From positions 62,001-126,000 of the forward strand of contig JABWDB010000035.1 in the NCBI GenBank assembly GCA_019614645.1: a DNA stretch of 64,000 bases, given 5' to 3'. This stretch comes from Stratiolaelaps scimitus (Eukaryota; Arthropoda; Arachnida; Mesostigmata; Laelapidae). Position 1 is the stretch's first letter; each line of letters opens with the position of its first letter. The position numbers and the translations under genes were made by a program. Below are positions 10,801-23,037 of the stretch, in pieces. Under the pieces are notes generated by a model. It saw only the letters and a program-made list of their open reading frames with translations. It was not told where the DNA came from and ran no database searches.

Positions 10801-13800
10801 ATGATATATGTGGGCACATAATAGCAACCGCATAGAGGGGATGTGTGGAGCGGCAGGCGGAGATAGGATGGTGGATAGTAAAAATTGCCATTGCGAAAGA
10901 CGAACAGATAGTAAGTAATTGGTGACGTTTGTCAACTTCGCGAAGATACCCAGCACCACGGCTGGCTAGCTGGCTGGCGGGCGGGCGACCGGCGCGCGTC
11001 ACGGCTCCAACGCCGACACCGATGCCGTTACCATGAACAGCGGCGTCATCAGCGCGTCGTACGCAACGCGTGGTCTCCACCATCTACTGGTGTCGAACCA
11101 TCCATTTGCGCCGCTCGGTGGTGATCCGCCCTACAGACTTACCAGCTACGATGGCGGTGGTATCGCTTTGTGTCGTTGTATGAACTCACACTCGAGACAC
11201 TGCATGACGCGATGACACTGAATGAAGAGCCTCCCGAAGCGCACGCGGTGCAAACTGCCGTCAATCGGCGGCGACAGCAGCGGAAGCAAAATGGCAACAT
11301 CACCGCTGCTGGCGTCATCGGCGCCACAGGACGACGCAGGCGGTCAGAGACGACACACGCATCGTGTTCGCCGCCTCGACATAAGAATGAGTTGGCGTTG
11401 TCGCTGCGATGCTGCCATGGGCAGTTCCCGGGCCCTGCCCTGCCCCAATGCCGAAGGCCCCGGCCGCGCCCCATTCGGCTCCGCTCTACCCCGGAGTTCT
11501 CCTCCGCTGTAGTCATCGGCGTTCAACTCCCCTCCCTCCATCCAGACAGTGTCAGTTGGTTGTCGTCTCATCGACTGGGTGGTTCCGACAGCCAGGATGA
11601 CAGCCGGGGCTTGATCTTTAGCCGTCACCATCTGCTGCTGCTGCTACTGTTGCCAACTGCCCCGCGCTATTTCAATGTCTCCATATATCCGTCTACCCAT
11701 CAATGCTTTCATCCAGGTCCACGTTTCATACGTGCGTGCGTACGTACATTCCCCTGTGTTTTACTCGACCGACCAGCGACCAATGACGGCCACATGCTGT
11801 GCTGTACAATTGACCGCCGCTTATACCGCTAACCGCGATTCGTTGTTGTTTCGGCTGCGAGCGTTGTTGCCCCTGGCGGCTGTGTCCGACATATAGCTAT
11901 TACGGGGTTGCCCTCAGCCGGCACTAGTGATGCTACTGTTGTTATAGTTGTTGAAAAAGAAAAAAATTGCCAATGGGACATTGTAATCTTCCTGCGCCCT
12001 ACGACGGTCGGTCCGTGCCCCGGACCTCCCTCCTCTCTCTCTCTGTTCACTACTGTGCCGCTCTTCCAATTCCATTTGTTAGCATTAGCAGTTGTGGTTG
12101 TAGTAGTCATCGCGGTGCTGTAACACTGTAATCTCCCATCTGCGGAGCCATGACTATGTGACGGCTCGTTCGTCGTGTCGATGCCGACTGGCATTTTGCA
12201 CACAACCGCCGACAACCCCCGAGTCGTCGCTGCCCCCATAGTATCCCCCCCACACACACCCCGATAACAAACCAAAAAAAAAAAGGCTGGCAGCGTTTTG
12301 TACTGTGCGTGTGTTTAGATTGTAATCACGAGTCGGGTTCACAGAGTTGCCATGAAATATTGTTCATTCGCCTTCAGCGGACACGAAGACGTCTGTGTCT
12401 GCAGATGGCGACGCGCCACGAGACTAGATGAGATGATGCTCCGAGCAGCAGGCCACACACACACACAAACGTTTACGGTCAAAAACAGTTGCATGCTTAT
12501 TTCGCTGAAGATATCACCATACATTTCAAAGGCGACGCAACAAATTAGAATGAGTCGGGGCGATGTCGGTAACGAGCCGGCTGGCGGACGATGAACCTTT
12601 CGTAAAAGCCCAAATCAAAGTGTTCACGCGGAGTGAACTTCGAGACGAGATGACTTGACGGTGAAATGAACACATTGCTAGGCAATGCAATTCTTTCACG
12701 AGACGTCAAAAGTCAAACGTCAACGTGAAGCCGTTTGCAGCTCGCGAAACGCGCGTTAATGTCTCCAGAGCGGATGACGTGCGCATGACGAAGTCCGTCC
12801 AGTTCAGTCGTTGGCAAAGACTAGCACGCCGCTGCTTGAAACCCGCGCTATGTCAGGTCATGCTGAGGGCACAGTGTTTTATGCCCCGGTAAACGCAATA
12901 AGCGTTCTTGAAGCGAAGCACGTCCGTCCCGACAGCGAATTATTGCAGGTTTTAATTGTTCCGATATTCATAGTAACTAGCATGGTATAGCGAACACTTG
13001 TACATCTGTCAGAGTCGAACTGGAAAGATCTTTTCATGGATAGACGGTCTTATCGAACTCAATCATCATTCACAAAATCATCCATTAGGCAAGGCTCTCT
13101 CACTCGCCGTATCGATGGTTTAATCCAAAAAAGATTAGAAGCTCGGCAAGAGCGTTATTATTTAGTTTCCAATTCATTCGTGGAACCGCCGCGCCTAATT
13201 GCAGCCATCAGCGAGCTTTCGGTGAGTTGCGCAACTTGCACGGATACCATAGCAGTGCTGGCTAATGCGACAGAACACTGGTTTCGGAAGTAGAAAGTAT
13301 GCTACACATTTCTTCGTGATTGTTCATATTTGGCTGCTAGGCTGAACGCTCAAGACAAAGATCCTTTGCTAAAATGTCAATAACGATCGTAAATGATTCT
13401 CATTATATAAATATGAAGTGTTCCAACGCAATCCCATATTATTGTTGGTCAAGTAGTCCTCACCGTTGCACATTTGAATTTCAAAGGGGTTGTCCGTCTT
13501 ATGAAGCCTTATGCCCAAAACAGCTGTACAGTGGATGTTAAATGTTGGCTGTGGGTCAGCCCGGAAAATTGATTTATATACAAGTACTTATAGTAATGGA
13601 AGTATCACCTCAATGACACAGGTCTGTCATGAGTCATCCATCACACATGTATCTTCAAACCGATTGTAAGCTCAATTTTATCTCTCTATCCACCCGGGCG
13701 ATTTGAAATTGAAGAAAGATGCCGTCAGCATATACAGCCAATTATTATTTCGATCCACAATTTAGACCCTTCAGGCGCAGCCTCATGCACACAAGATAGC

Positions 13801-16147
13801 TCTCTAGTCTCCCAGCAGCATAATGAACCTGCTCGAGTTATCAATTATTTCATAACGAACAGTTCATTTTGGTCGATCGTCATATGAAACCTGCCCACAC
13901 CTGCCCGGTTCAGCCAAACTTTGACAAAACCCATATATATATGTATATATATATAATATCTACCAACGACGCTTGTTGTCCTAAGAGCGACTCACAGGCT
14001 TCACTGCCCGCCGGTGTAGCAATTGCTTTTCCATTCGTACGGATCATGTTGTATTTTTTCCCATTTATCAACGCAGTTACAGGTATTATTACACGCACAT
14101 TACCTGTCCCAGCCTGCCCGCCGCCCGCCGGAATGTCACCAAGGTCAGCGTGGTGTCAACAACGACGTGGCGACCGCATCGAGCCACCCCGCATTGACGC
14201 GGTAAGCGTTCGATTTGCTTTTTTATTTTTGGCGCGCCTATGCCCCTGGGCGGCGACCAGTTGGCCACACAATTAATTGCCATCACGTTGATCTTCTATT
14301 TCTATTATATATACTGCCGTCACAATTTTGCCACTGTGCCGACGATTGCTGCTGTCACCTTCGTGTGAGCCGGCGTCACCGTCGACGCCGCTCCCTCGAT
14401 CGGCACGAGCTCGCACGAACACAGACAACAGTGCACCGGTTCTTCGGTGCTCGTCTCGCCGATCGCCTGCGTATGTAATATGTGGTGGCGCGCGGCGCCG
14501 CAGGTTCACATGGCCTTGACATATTTGAATATCTATCTATCGATGATATTCGTCGATTTTGTCCAGGACAGGGACAATATCGGGACTGCTATCAAGACGT
14601 GATGGCGATAGCCGCGCGCAAGCAGGCGTATACGGGCGGCTTCATTCGTTGGGGTGGCCGACGAAACAGAATGGCTCGGAGCGAGCCACATCGAGATATC
14701 TAGACAGACAACAACATACATCTCATGGCACGGCACCTATCACGGAGTCGATGACGACAAATGGTCGATAAGCACAAAAACACACAATATGACATGCGTT
14801 GAACAGAACAGGTTATCGGGCACTACACTGCGCTGTCCCAGCAGCAGCCGCAGCAGCAGGGCAACATAGACGCGAGCAGCTAACGAGCTGTTCGGACGTG
14901 ACATCGAAGTTGTTGCCGTGGCGTGCACGGCTTACAATGCCCTCGATTAGATTAGATGTACATGTGTACACTAGCGGCTGGATATCCGTTACGGGTCTGA
15001 GGCGACGATCAGGAAGAACGGCGAAAACGCCGCTACACATTTACAACAATTTCATATGTCCCCAGAGAATAAGGTCTGTTAGTAGCAGTCATTCGGGCTG
15101 GGATTGAGTCGATTACAGCCGTCGTACAGAAATGTCGGAGACCTTGTAGGAGAACCTCTTGGATATAATACAGATATATCAGCAGCCATAGGTTGACATC
15201 GAAATAAAGGACGCTCCTCTGGGCTTGTATTCGCGGATAGGCAACTGCTTCGCGATTGGGTCGATAGATAAGCATGTGTTAATTGAGTAGTGTTCACGAG
15301 GAGGGTTTGTTATCGTTGTCATCCAGAGGAAACAATAGGCTTGGCCTAATTACAGGCAATTAACCGAGGAGCAAATCACCGGCAGGGTCACGGCGTGTCT
15401 CGCTCTTTTATAAAAATAAATAAGAAAACATAATAGCCAATGATAACAATGCTAAATCAACACGGCACAAAACGGCCATGCACCACTGTGAAATCACCTT
15501 AGAAGAAGTGATAATGTATCTATTAGTGACGACGGCTCGCTGGCAACACTGTCTTGTGCCGTAATGTGTTATAAATAACTATTGGTATCTTTTACGATGT
15601 AGCCACATCACATATCTCCATTGCACCAACTGACTAATTAGACACAATCAGATAATTGACTGGCGTATCATCCGTTGGGTTGTGCATCCATCTGCTGGAC
15701 ATTGATTATACACTGCGATACCGAAAGATGTGGACACAAAAACACTCATTAACACATACATACACACCTAGATATTTCGGTGAAAAACACATTACTACCT
15801 AATGACTATTGTGAATTTGAGACACATTTGCATTGTCGATGTCGAAAAGTGATGCAAGACCTGCTCGACTCGTTCTAGAATGGTCAACTCAGACACAGGT
15901 GACACTACTAGAAATAGTGAAGCTATTGTAAAACTGCATTAGTACATACGTATTTGCGAACATCGTCATTAGATGCTTAGTCGATTAGAAAGGGTTCGAT
16001 CAGGTCTCGTTTGCATCACACTTCCCGTTGTATATATATGTTGTGTGCTTTGTCATCGCTGCTAACGCAGGAGTACGCGTCGATTGTAACGTCGCCTCTG
16101 TTGCACTTACCGGCCACGGCGATTCCAATTAATACGAGACACTTCAT
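4891..16147 (-). CDS. Cuticular chitin-binding protein, three peritrophin (ChtBD2) domains, CPAP3/obstructor-like
   Basis: Four coding exons on the minus strand: 16111-16147, 7368-7525, 6743-7001, 4891-5411. Phases join exactly (1, 0, 1), giving 324 residues. Exon 1 encodes most of the signal peptide (MKCLVLIGIAVA) and is split from the rest by an 8.6-kb intron. Each following exon carries one six-cysteine chitin-binding type 2 domain. The first has CKKPQGLFPHDQYCDYYYDC, the second CHWKYGIFAHATSCTRYWQC, the third CKDVANGPIPIEKSCARYWLC (each shown in part). GLLENCDYPHKVGC links the first and second. After the third domain comes a ~115-residue Pro/Gln/Arg-rich tail with an acidic patch (YEYEDDD) ending NQFGK. 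Three spaced ChtBD2 domains with aromatic residues fit the CPAP3/obstructor family, extracellular organisers of cuticular chitin. The exact orthologue is not fixed. A mariner sits in the last intron. Confidence 0.9.
5526..6717 (+). mobile_element. mariner-type transposon in an intron of the cuticle gene
   Basis: Terminal repeats begin TTAGGGCATATCA at 5526 and, inverted, at 6711-6717. Each is flanked by the TA target duplication (5524-5525 and 6718-6719). A TA array at 5508-5525 was the insertion site. The transposase reads plus: an HTH part from 5658 (NQREIITFLFLQQRAPAEIH) hits a TAA at 5757, then continues 5763-6494. SIDETW near 6145 and DDNARPH near 6420 carry the first two catalytic Asp. 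The expected third region (SPDLAP type) is replaced by unrelated sequence with a short duplicated fragment near 6440-6490. It is non-autonomous. Confidence 0.85.
5763..6494 (+). pseudogene. mariner transposase pseudogene
   Basis: The longest open piece (243 codons) of the intronic mariner. It includes the linker region (DDHRGEDQKSGA, RIDRIKAPFEQ), LSAETGIPQRTCHRIM as the second HTH, SIDETW and DDNARPH. An in-frame stop just upstream separates it from the N-terminal HTH, and the C terminus with the third Asp is lost. A related, more deleted copy lies at 35436-36091. Confidence 0.8.
7526..16110. other. Long first intron of the cuticle gene; no second gene recognised
   Basis: About 8.6 kb. It holds a long (TA)n tract at 7859-7892, an AT-repeat block at 9545-9590, and GC-richer stretches at 8900-9400, 10300-11700 and 14100-14500 whose ORFs (for example 11170-11832, plus) show no family motif. 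A plus-strand TATAAA at 9174-9179 has no gene assigned. Size and position suggest room for enhancers, but nothing specific can be read. Confidence 0.5.
7859..7892. repeat. (TA)n microsatellite
   Basis: About 33 bases of uninterrupted TA within the first intron of the cuticle gene. Confidence 0.95.
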
Positions 16148-16241
16148 GTTTTGGCAGGCTTCGCTTCTAGCTGAAGAACTGCCGGCCGGTGTTTTACCGC
16201 GCTGCTTCTGCTCTAAGGGGCGACGTGCACGCTGGGGTTTA

Positions 16242-16247
16242 TTTATA
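16242..16247 (-). promoter_or_regulatory. Candidate TATA box of the cuticle gene
   Basis: On the minus strand GGTATAAATAAACC lies 95 bases upstream of the ATG at 16147. Transcription starting about 30 bases on would give a 5' UTR of roughly 65 bases. A TATA-type core promoter fits a tightly timed cuticle gene. No experimental start site is available. Confidence 0.45.
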
Positions 16248-19242
16248 CCTTACGGGGGACGTAGAACGGCACGGCAAATTGGAAAGAAAGCCCTGTGGAG
16301 AGGTGCTAGGGATGGCAGAGGGTCTTGTACAAAAGTCGTGGCTGTGGTCAAAGCAGAGTCAACCTTGCTCCTGCTAGAGGCAAAACCCGTCCGGCTCGCT
16401 CGTCTCAAAGAACCCGGCCACAAGCGTTCTTGGCAAGGGCTGGCTGACGCGCGCGATGCCGCTTGACAGAGCGACCGGCGCTGGTGGTGGTGGTGGCGGT
16501 GGAAGCAGCAGCAGCAGCAGCCACAGACCAGTCTACCCGGTTGGTGGCTACGGGAGCCGCTAAACCGTTAAGCGTCACCGTTAGACCCAGCGGCAGCGGA
16601 CGCCAACGCAGAAGTCAAGCAAAGCAACATATGCGGACAGATGCATCGAGTTACATGCGTTAGCAACACCGCACCCGCACAGGTAACCGCAGCAGCAGCA
16701 AGTTATCCGCCAAAGCGTGTCTGCCACAAAGAAGGCCCAAAGCACCCCCAAGCACCTCTCCATGCGCTGTTCGCCAGCCGATGCCCCCGCGGGGCACCCA
16801 TGTCACTTTTCCCACATTTTCTTGGTCGTTATGGACTGCACAGAGAAAGTGTGCAAACGACAGAGGAGAGAAAAAAACAGCAGCAGCCGGTTCATCGTTT
16901 TGCAAACTATTTCTATGGGGATCGAACGAATGGCTGAGGCAGGAAGGCGTGAAGGTGTGAAGCAGTTAGTAGCTTTTTTGGCGATGCTGTTGCCGACGAA
17001 CGCTTGAAGGAAGGCAGACAGAGCGACGGACAGATAGATCGGCAACGCAGGTGGTAACAGCCCATAGCCTCATTGGGACATTTGAAGAACTCTGGGCTAG
17101 TGAAGCCGCTACCCGCCTCACCACAGCAGACGGTGATCACGACGCCACCGCCGCCGCCGTCGATGGTGGCTGCCGTCTTAAGGACGAGCTGCACGAAGCC
17201 AAATATAGCACAACTACGGTGCTATGTCAAGATAATGCTAATAATATGATCGGGAGGGAACCAAGACAACTAAGACTAATAATTCCACCTCACACAGTAA
17301 CAATATCCTTAATAGGCAATACGCGTTTTACCTGTGTACCAGCCAGAACGACGCATCGACTAGAATAACGCTTGAACACCGAACATCTTCATGAACAAGA
17401 TGTGTATTTTTCTTCTGTGTATCATCGTCCGGGAAAAAAAACAACGTTGCCAATAACAAACGTTTCGTGCAACTGCTAGCGACTGCGTACCGAAGCCCTA
17501 TGCCGATTGACGGCCTATAACTCAGCTTGAGGTGGACCGGCAGGGTTTGCTGAGGCGCTCAAACTATTTATTCACAAGATTCAGATCAGAAAGAACAACA
17601 CCAACAACAACCGAGCTCGTACGGACAGTCGCTTGATTTGTATAACCAGATTTGACGGTCCACAGGAGCATTGGCCCCTCTGCGATGATCAAAATCAGCG
17701 TCTGGGGGCGGTTGCTTTTCGGTGGTTATCGAACGGCGACGACGCCATAGATGTAAATAAAAATACAATCCCCAATACGTTGGGCCTTCCTATCTTTTGC
17801 GGTTACCACAGCTTTGCGATGTTATACAACTTGTACGTAGTGAAATGCAACCTGAACTCAATGGCGACTAAATATAAATGTTTTTGCCAATTGGAACAGA
17901 TCTATGGACGCTTCGCGCTGCCCAAAAATGATGTGCTGTTCACCCATAGCACTCGCAATCATGATCATTGAATAGCCGAAATTGCCAAACTGATCCGGCG
18001 TACATGTTCAATTTAAAACTGTTAAAACTATCGTACAAGCGAATTCGGTGGCGGATTATCATTGGGTACCTTCGCTCATCGCTGCGGGTGTTTACTTCGC
18101 ATCCCCCCGGGGCAACATTATCGTCTGCCTATAACTGATATTGTTCCAGGTAGCATAAATGCTGATTCGTCAAGTAACAACTATACGTGTGCCAAATATC
18201 TACAGATATCGACAAGAATGTGCTGGCAGTACCAACTAGAGCCGAAATGCTAATGGATATCCGATCCGTTGAAATAGCGCCACATAGCGGCGCACCAGAT
18301 TCAATAACTTGTTGAAACTTATCGGCATTCGAAAATCGATATACCGAACCCACAAAATCGAAAGGCAGGCTCGTCAAACAAAGCGAGACTTGGGTTTCGG
18401 CTGATCTTAAGTGCGTTAAGCGGCAAAATGTAGTTACTGGCTGGTTGGCTGGCTGACTGGGGTCGTTCGTTTAACAGAGTTCGAGCGGTGTGTCTCGATA
18501 TTTCTGCAATTCGATCCCGAGATGCCTTTAGTATACACTGTCCTTGATGATCAAGCAGCCATCGATAAGATGTAGAAAAAGCAGAGTGAGACCCGCTTCC
18601 TTTTTGGGAGTTCGAGAAGATCGCCAGGTCTGATCGATCAGTTTTCTCTCATTTCGTTTCGGATAGCAGCCAGTCCATTCGCGTGAACACATTTCTCAGC
18701 ACTTGCCTTTTTTTTCTTTAGAGGAAGAAACTGTTTTCAAACGCTCGGGCACTACTAGACACGTTCGAATCTCTATCCAAGGTAGGCCGATCCGTTGAGG
18801 GGGGTTGACTTCGATCGCAAAACGTCTCTACATGCTAAAATCATCATCCTCCTATAGATATTATATGTGGAAGTAAATATTGCATCGGACTATTTATTAC
18901 GCTCCGAAGTGTGGCATATATACATGTTCAAACGACTGACACTAATAACTTATCCATTTGCATTGTACACACCGGTATTACCGCCCGTGTCGATAAGACT
19001 CGACACAATACAACTACGTGCGATGTGAATAAATATCACTTAATCAATTAAAGTCACAAAAATCAAGCGCAGCGTGATTGTTGTTCAAGATCGAAAACGG
19101 CCGTCCTGTTCTCGAATCCGCCAGTGTCACTGCTTTTAACGAGATGTTTGTTGTTCGGCAGTGGCCGAGGCCTGTGCAATCTTGCTGTCAACTCTCGGTG
19201 TCGCTGCGTGGGAGGCTGGTGGCGGCGCGAGTTCTGTCCCAA

Positions 19243-19262
19243 TGTATATGTATATGTATATA

Positions 19263-19300
<38 letters not shown>
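19243..19300. repeat. Compound (TATG)/(TA)n microsatellite
   Basis: An array of about 58 bases starting with TGTATA variants and passing into pure TA. Confidence 0.95.
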
Positions 19301-19302
<2 letters not shown>

Positions 19303-20284
19303 TGTATACATCGTGGCGCTGTTGCTGTTGCTAGTGCTCATCGGGTGCTCGGCCTGACCATGTCGTGCCGACCTGTCAACATTGCGTGAGACGGATGTCG
19401 CCGGGATCTGCATGGCGTCAAGTGCGCGAATACGATTAAGATGGTGCATTCAACCCTGGGGCGACGTTCGTCACGGAACCATTTCAAGCCAAAGCGAGTG
19501 GTGAAATACTGGCAGATTTCCAGTGCCGGAATCTCGATCAACTTCGTCCGCTACTGTCACCGGCAATTTCCTGTTGGAACAGAAAATCTACAAGGCGGAA
19601 GAAAATAGTCCAAGATGCGGACGATTGAACTTTATCCTAAGTATAATAATAATAACAACAATAATATTATTATTATTAGCTGATGTCCGCATCGTTGCGT
19701 CGATATTCGAAATGCTCTCGTCATTACAGGGCCTCAGGACGAACACAGGAGATTCGAATCAACAGTGTAGAACGCAAATAGTCAACTCACGTTTGATGAG
19801 AATCTTAAGAGTTGAGCAATTTTCATTTGCGAGTCAATTTTTTAAATCAAATTAAGAACGCCCTCTTGTGGACAGGCTTATGTGACGCCTTTGTGTGCAG
19901 ATTACCTAAAGAGGATGAAATCAACTCGTGTTGTTATGTAAAGAAGAAATCCTGGCATCATTAAACTATTGTTTTTATTATCAAACTACGTAATTTACGT
20001 GTTTTGAAGCGAAAAATCGTCATTTGAAGTATTCGCTATAGAGAACAATGATCAGTTTGAAGCCTCTTAATTACTGTTAGTACAATATTATACAAACAAG
20101 TCTCAAACTAGTTACTTTAGTTCAGAATTTGCGATATTTACAAAATAGTAATTGTCTAATGATCAGTGAAATCCTCTTAGTGCCCTCCACAATATACCTA
20201 AGTAAGATAATGATAATAATATTATTAATGAACTATATTGAGAAATCTGCAAGCACAGAAACGCATAGAATAGATTCGCATACG

Positions 20285-20345
20285 CCCGTGGGATTCGAAC
20301 AGGAGACCCCATGGTTGCAAGTCCCCCGGCGTTGCCCTTACGCCA
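20285..20345 (-). repeat. tRNA-like SINE head (degraded)
   Basis: Read on the minus strand, a B-box-like TGTTCGAATCCCA follows an anticodon-arm-like segment with TTGCAA and an upstream GGGCAACGCCGGG. The stems no longer pair fully, so this is a tRNA-derived repeat or pseudo-tRNA and not a functional tRNA. Confidence 0.4.
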
Positions 20346-20725
20346 AACATAAAAGCAGAATTCGATTTAAAGATATGATCTCTGTCGAGAAAGACTGTGA
20401 AGACTTCCGCTCATTGCGGACACAACCGAGGAGCTTCCCAGGGGCTTTGATACAAGTCAAAATCACACTAAATAGAGGAGCTCAGGTATTTTTGTACGGG
20501 TTATGTATTCATACACCTCGTATGTATGAAATGTATAATGAACAATGGGAACTGATACAGCAAGAAAAGGCGTTTCTGAGCCGCGGTAACAGCCGGCGAC
20601 TTCATACGTGCTCACGATCGTATAATTCTAACCAGTCGTGCTCCATCGGTGCAGTAATTACATACGCAAATTACGACTCGTAATTATATAACTAGCGATA
20701 ACTGAAAGCTAAGAAAGGGAAACAC

Positions 20726-20756
<31 letters not shown>

Positions 20757-20810
20757 AGCCCTTATTGGACTGTCAACTGTATTATGCCGTTCTGTTATTA
20801 TCTATTATGC

Positions 20811-20858
20811 CAAAGTCAGTGCCGTCACATGCTCACGCCTGTGACGGCACTGACTTTG
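20811..20858. repeat. Perfect 19-bp hairpin with 10-base loop
   Basis: The arm caaagtcagtgccgtcaca (20811-20829) is the exact reverse complement of 20840-20858. The loop is tgctcacgcc. Pairing stops abruptly on both sides, and a (TA)n tract lies 60 bases to the left. Confidence 0.9.
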
Positions 20859-21650
20859 ACGAGTGACGTCAGCTTCCGGGACAATATCTAGCCTTCATTT
20901 GTTAATGCAATCCACTATGATATTTTCAATAGTCGAACATATGCTACGGCTAAGATACCATTAATTGAGCTCAAGTAGTGTAAGCAAAATAGTAGTCCCG
21001 CTCCACACATCCAACGAATAAAGCCGACTTCTAAGTCTACAGCCGCTGTAACTGATGTGGCCCAAGTATGGACATGACGTTTAGTGAGACTTCTTGATGA
21101 ATGCTTTTAGAATATCAGCGTACAATAACACTTGTCGATTCGGTTTAACTATATATTGTCAATTTGATAACTGATTGCTTTCAGAAGTACCAGCTCGGAG
21201 CTGACATAAACCACCCCCGAAGGACATTGTCCTTCCGAGAGTAACGGCTCGTTTCAATGTCAGCGCTTCGTTTCGGCAGTCACCGGGTGGAAGCATTGCA
21301 TGGAGACGATACAAACGAAGTCGTCGTCCGCTGCTCATTGCGCTATTAACTTGAATTTATAACCAACGTCTCCCTTCCTCCCAGGGCTACCTCGTGTACG
21401 AGAACGCCAAATGTCAGCAGCGGTGGTGGTGGCGGAGGCGGCAGCAGCAGCCACTACGATACAAGCAATACTGAGCGCTGTTAAATTCGAGCCGCTCGAT
21501 CGTTGGTTCGTTAGCGAACGATTCGACAAAGCCTGCGACAGGGGCGGGGTTTTATGGTGTTCCTCAAACGGCCCGACTTCCTTCGGCGTCGCAAACCACA
21601 ACGACACCAGCAGCGACCACGACCGCAACAATGGCAATACCATAAGGTGT

Positions 21651-21672
21651 CGGTCGGTCGGTCGGTCGGTCG
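21651..21672. repeat. (GGTC)n tetranucleotide repeat
   Basis: About five tandem units of cggt, ending in cgatc. Confidence 0.9.
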
Positions 21673-22849
21673 ATCTACGTCACCGTCCCGCTAATTGCTT
21701 GCCGATGTTGCCGGCTGAAATGCCAATGTGTGATCCAATTGATGAAATTACCCTATCAGCGCGATACGACGTTGGCCAGAACAAACCCTGTGGAGTCGAA
21801 CGGGGCTAGATGGTGTACGCATATACATAGCCGCTATAGCAGTCGGTGCAGTCGTTTCAGCACGAGCCCGTGACGTCAGCCACTTTGACGGTTCGGGGCG
21901 TTTTGTTTTTCGATCAGCTGGTGATCAGAGCTAACACCGGACGTGATCCGAATTCGCTTCTGAGGTCGAAGGTGTTTCACTGGCGCGGTCGGGTGGCTCG
22001 ACAGCCATGACCACGGCGTGTGGGGGCTGTGCGATGATTAACGAAGATTAAATGAAAGATCCGTGCTTTCTGCCGTCATTGCTGTTCGTTTCACAGAATC
22101 AGATTCGAATTTTTAGCTTCCACGGGGGTGGTGGTATAATACTATAGATTAAAGTGCATTGGCTATGTATTCGCTAGATTGCTGGTGACCGTCGGGACCT
22201 GTAGGACATAACAGAGTAAATATGCTTGAACTAATGATAAATAGATCAGAGCTGAACTGACAAGGCTGGCTGCATCATAGCAACAAAACCGGGTAAGGTT
22301 TTCTGATATTTTGAACCTCTAAAGCTAAAGTCCCCGACAAGTGAAGCTAATCGAGCCACTGTTGCGAATAAGATCCTAGACCGTATGCTTTTGTTAGTAT
22401 ATTTTTTACCTTCGATTAATATATTTGAAATTTTAGTTCTTTTCTGTGGATCAGCTCCCTCTCTCTCTCTCTCTCTTTCTCGTATATGCCGGACTGCTAT
22501 TGTATACCGTGTTTCTGATTAGATAATAAGCTAATTAGAAGTAACGCAGTGGTTGTTACTAAATAGTACCGCTCGCTAATTCGAAACATGTTAGAAAGAT
22601 CAACTACTGCTGCTTAGTGTTCAGCTTTACAATCTTAATTTGCAACCACATATAAAGCGTTCGGACAACGTTGTACATTTCGTTGATATGGTGGTACAAC
22701 TTTATTTTAAGGATAAGACCTCGTCTCAACTACAAGGATCAGTCTGCGTAGGTTTACGGAGGACGTTTTTTCCACTCTTCCTTGATGAATCTCTCTTTCG
22801 ATTCTGTTGATAATAACAATGCTAACAATAAAAACGTGATGTTCCCGAC

Positions 22850-22975
22850 TCCCAGGTTTAAGCAGAATACGCTTTGCCCCCGACAGATCCTCATAGTAAT
22901 ACCTAAAAGGGTAATGGCTGAGGCCTGTCAGCTTAGGGAAACAGCTGAGGGTCAGCTTGACAGTCAGGTTCGAGC
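22850..22975 (+). repeat. SINE body fragment
   Basis: It shares an ordered set of blocks with the SINE at 61655-61880 in opposite orientation: CGACAG(A/G)TCCTCATAGTAATACCTAA, GAGGCCTGTCAG, and ACAGCTGAGGGTCAG. Similarity is about 85% by eye. No tRNA head is seen here, so this copy is 5'-truncated or interrupted. Confidence 0.65.
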
Positions 22976-23011
22976 AGAATGGAAATTTCCGCCATGTTCT
23001 CAATGTCTTCC

Positions 23012-23037
23012 TATATATATATATATATATATATATA
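23012..23037. repeat. (TA)n microsatellite at the edge of the inverted-repeat arm
   Basis: A pure TA tract. The right inverted-repeat arm begins at its end. Confidence 0.95.

Larger units (their letters stand above)
16262..22845. other. Non-coding stretch; no gene recognised
   Basis: This lies upstream of the cuticle gene. It includes GGT/GCA triplet repeats at 16483-16525, a compound TATG/(TA)n tract at 19243-19300, an ATA-rich block near 19640-19680, (TA)n at 20726-20751, a perfect hairpin at 20811-20858, and (GGTC)n at 21651-21672. ORFs at 17633-17971 and 20129-20683 lack motifs; the latter overlaps a tRNA-like repeat. Confidence 0.5.

Noticed and set aside
11170..11832. 220-codon plus-strand ORF in the large cuticle-gene intron
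   Set aside because: GC-rich stretch with open frames on both strands at once, no domain or splice logic, and Leu-run/Arg-rich composition typical of chance frames.
17633..17971. 112-codon plus-strand ORF
   Set aside because: No recognisable domain, signal peptide or splice sites; left as unsupported.
20129..20683. 184-codon plus-strand ORF
   Set aside because: Overlaps a tRNA-like repeat, has no motif, and its start region is AT-rich chance sequence.
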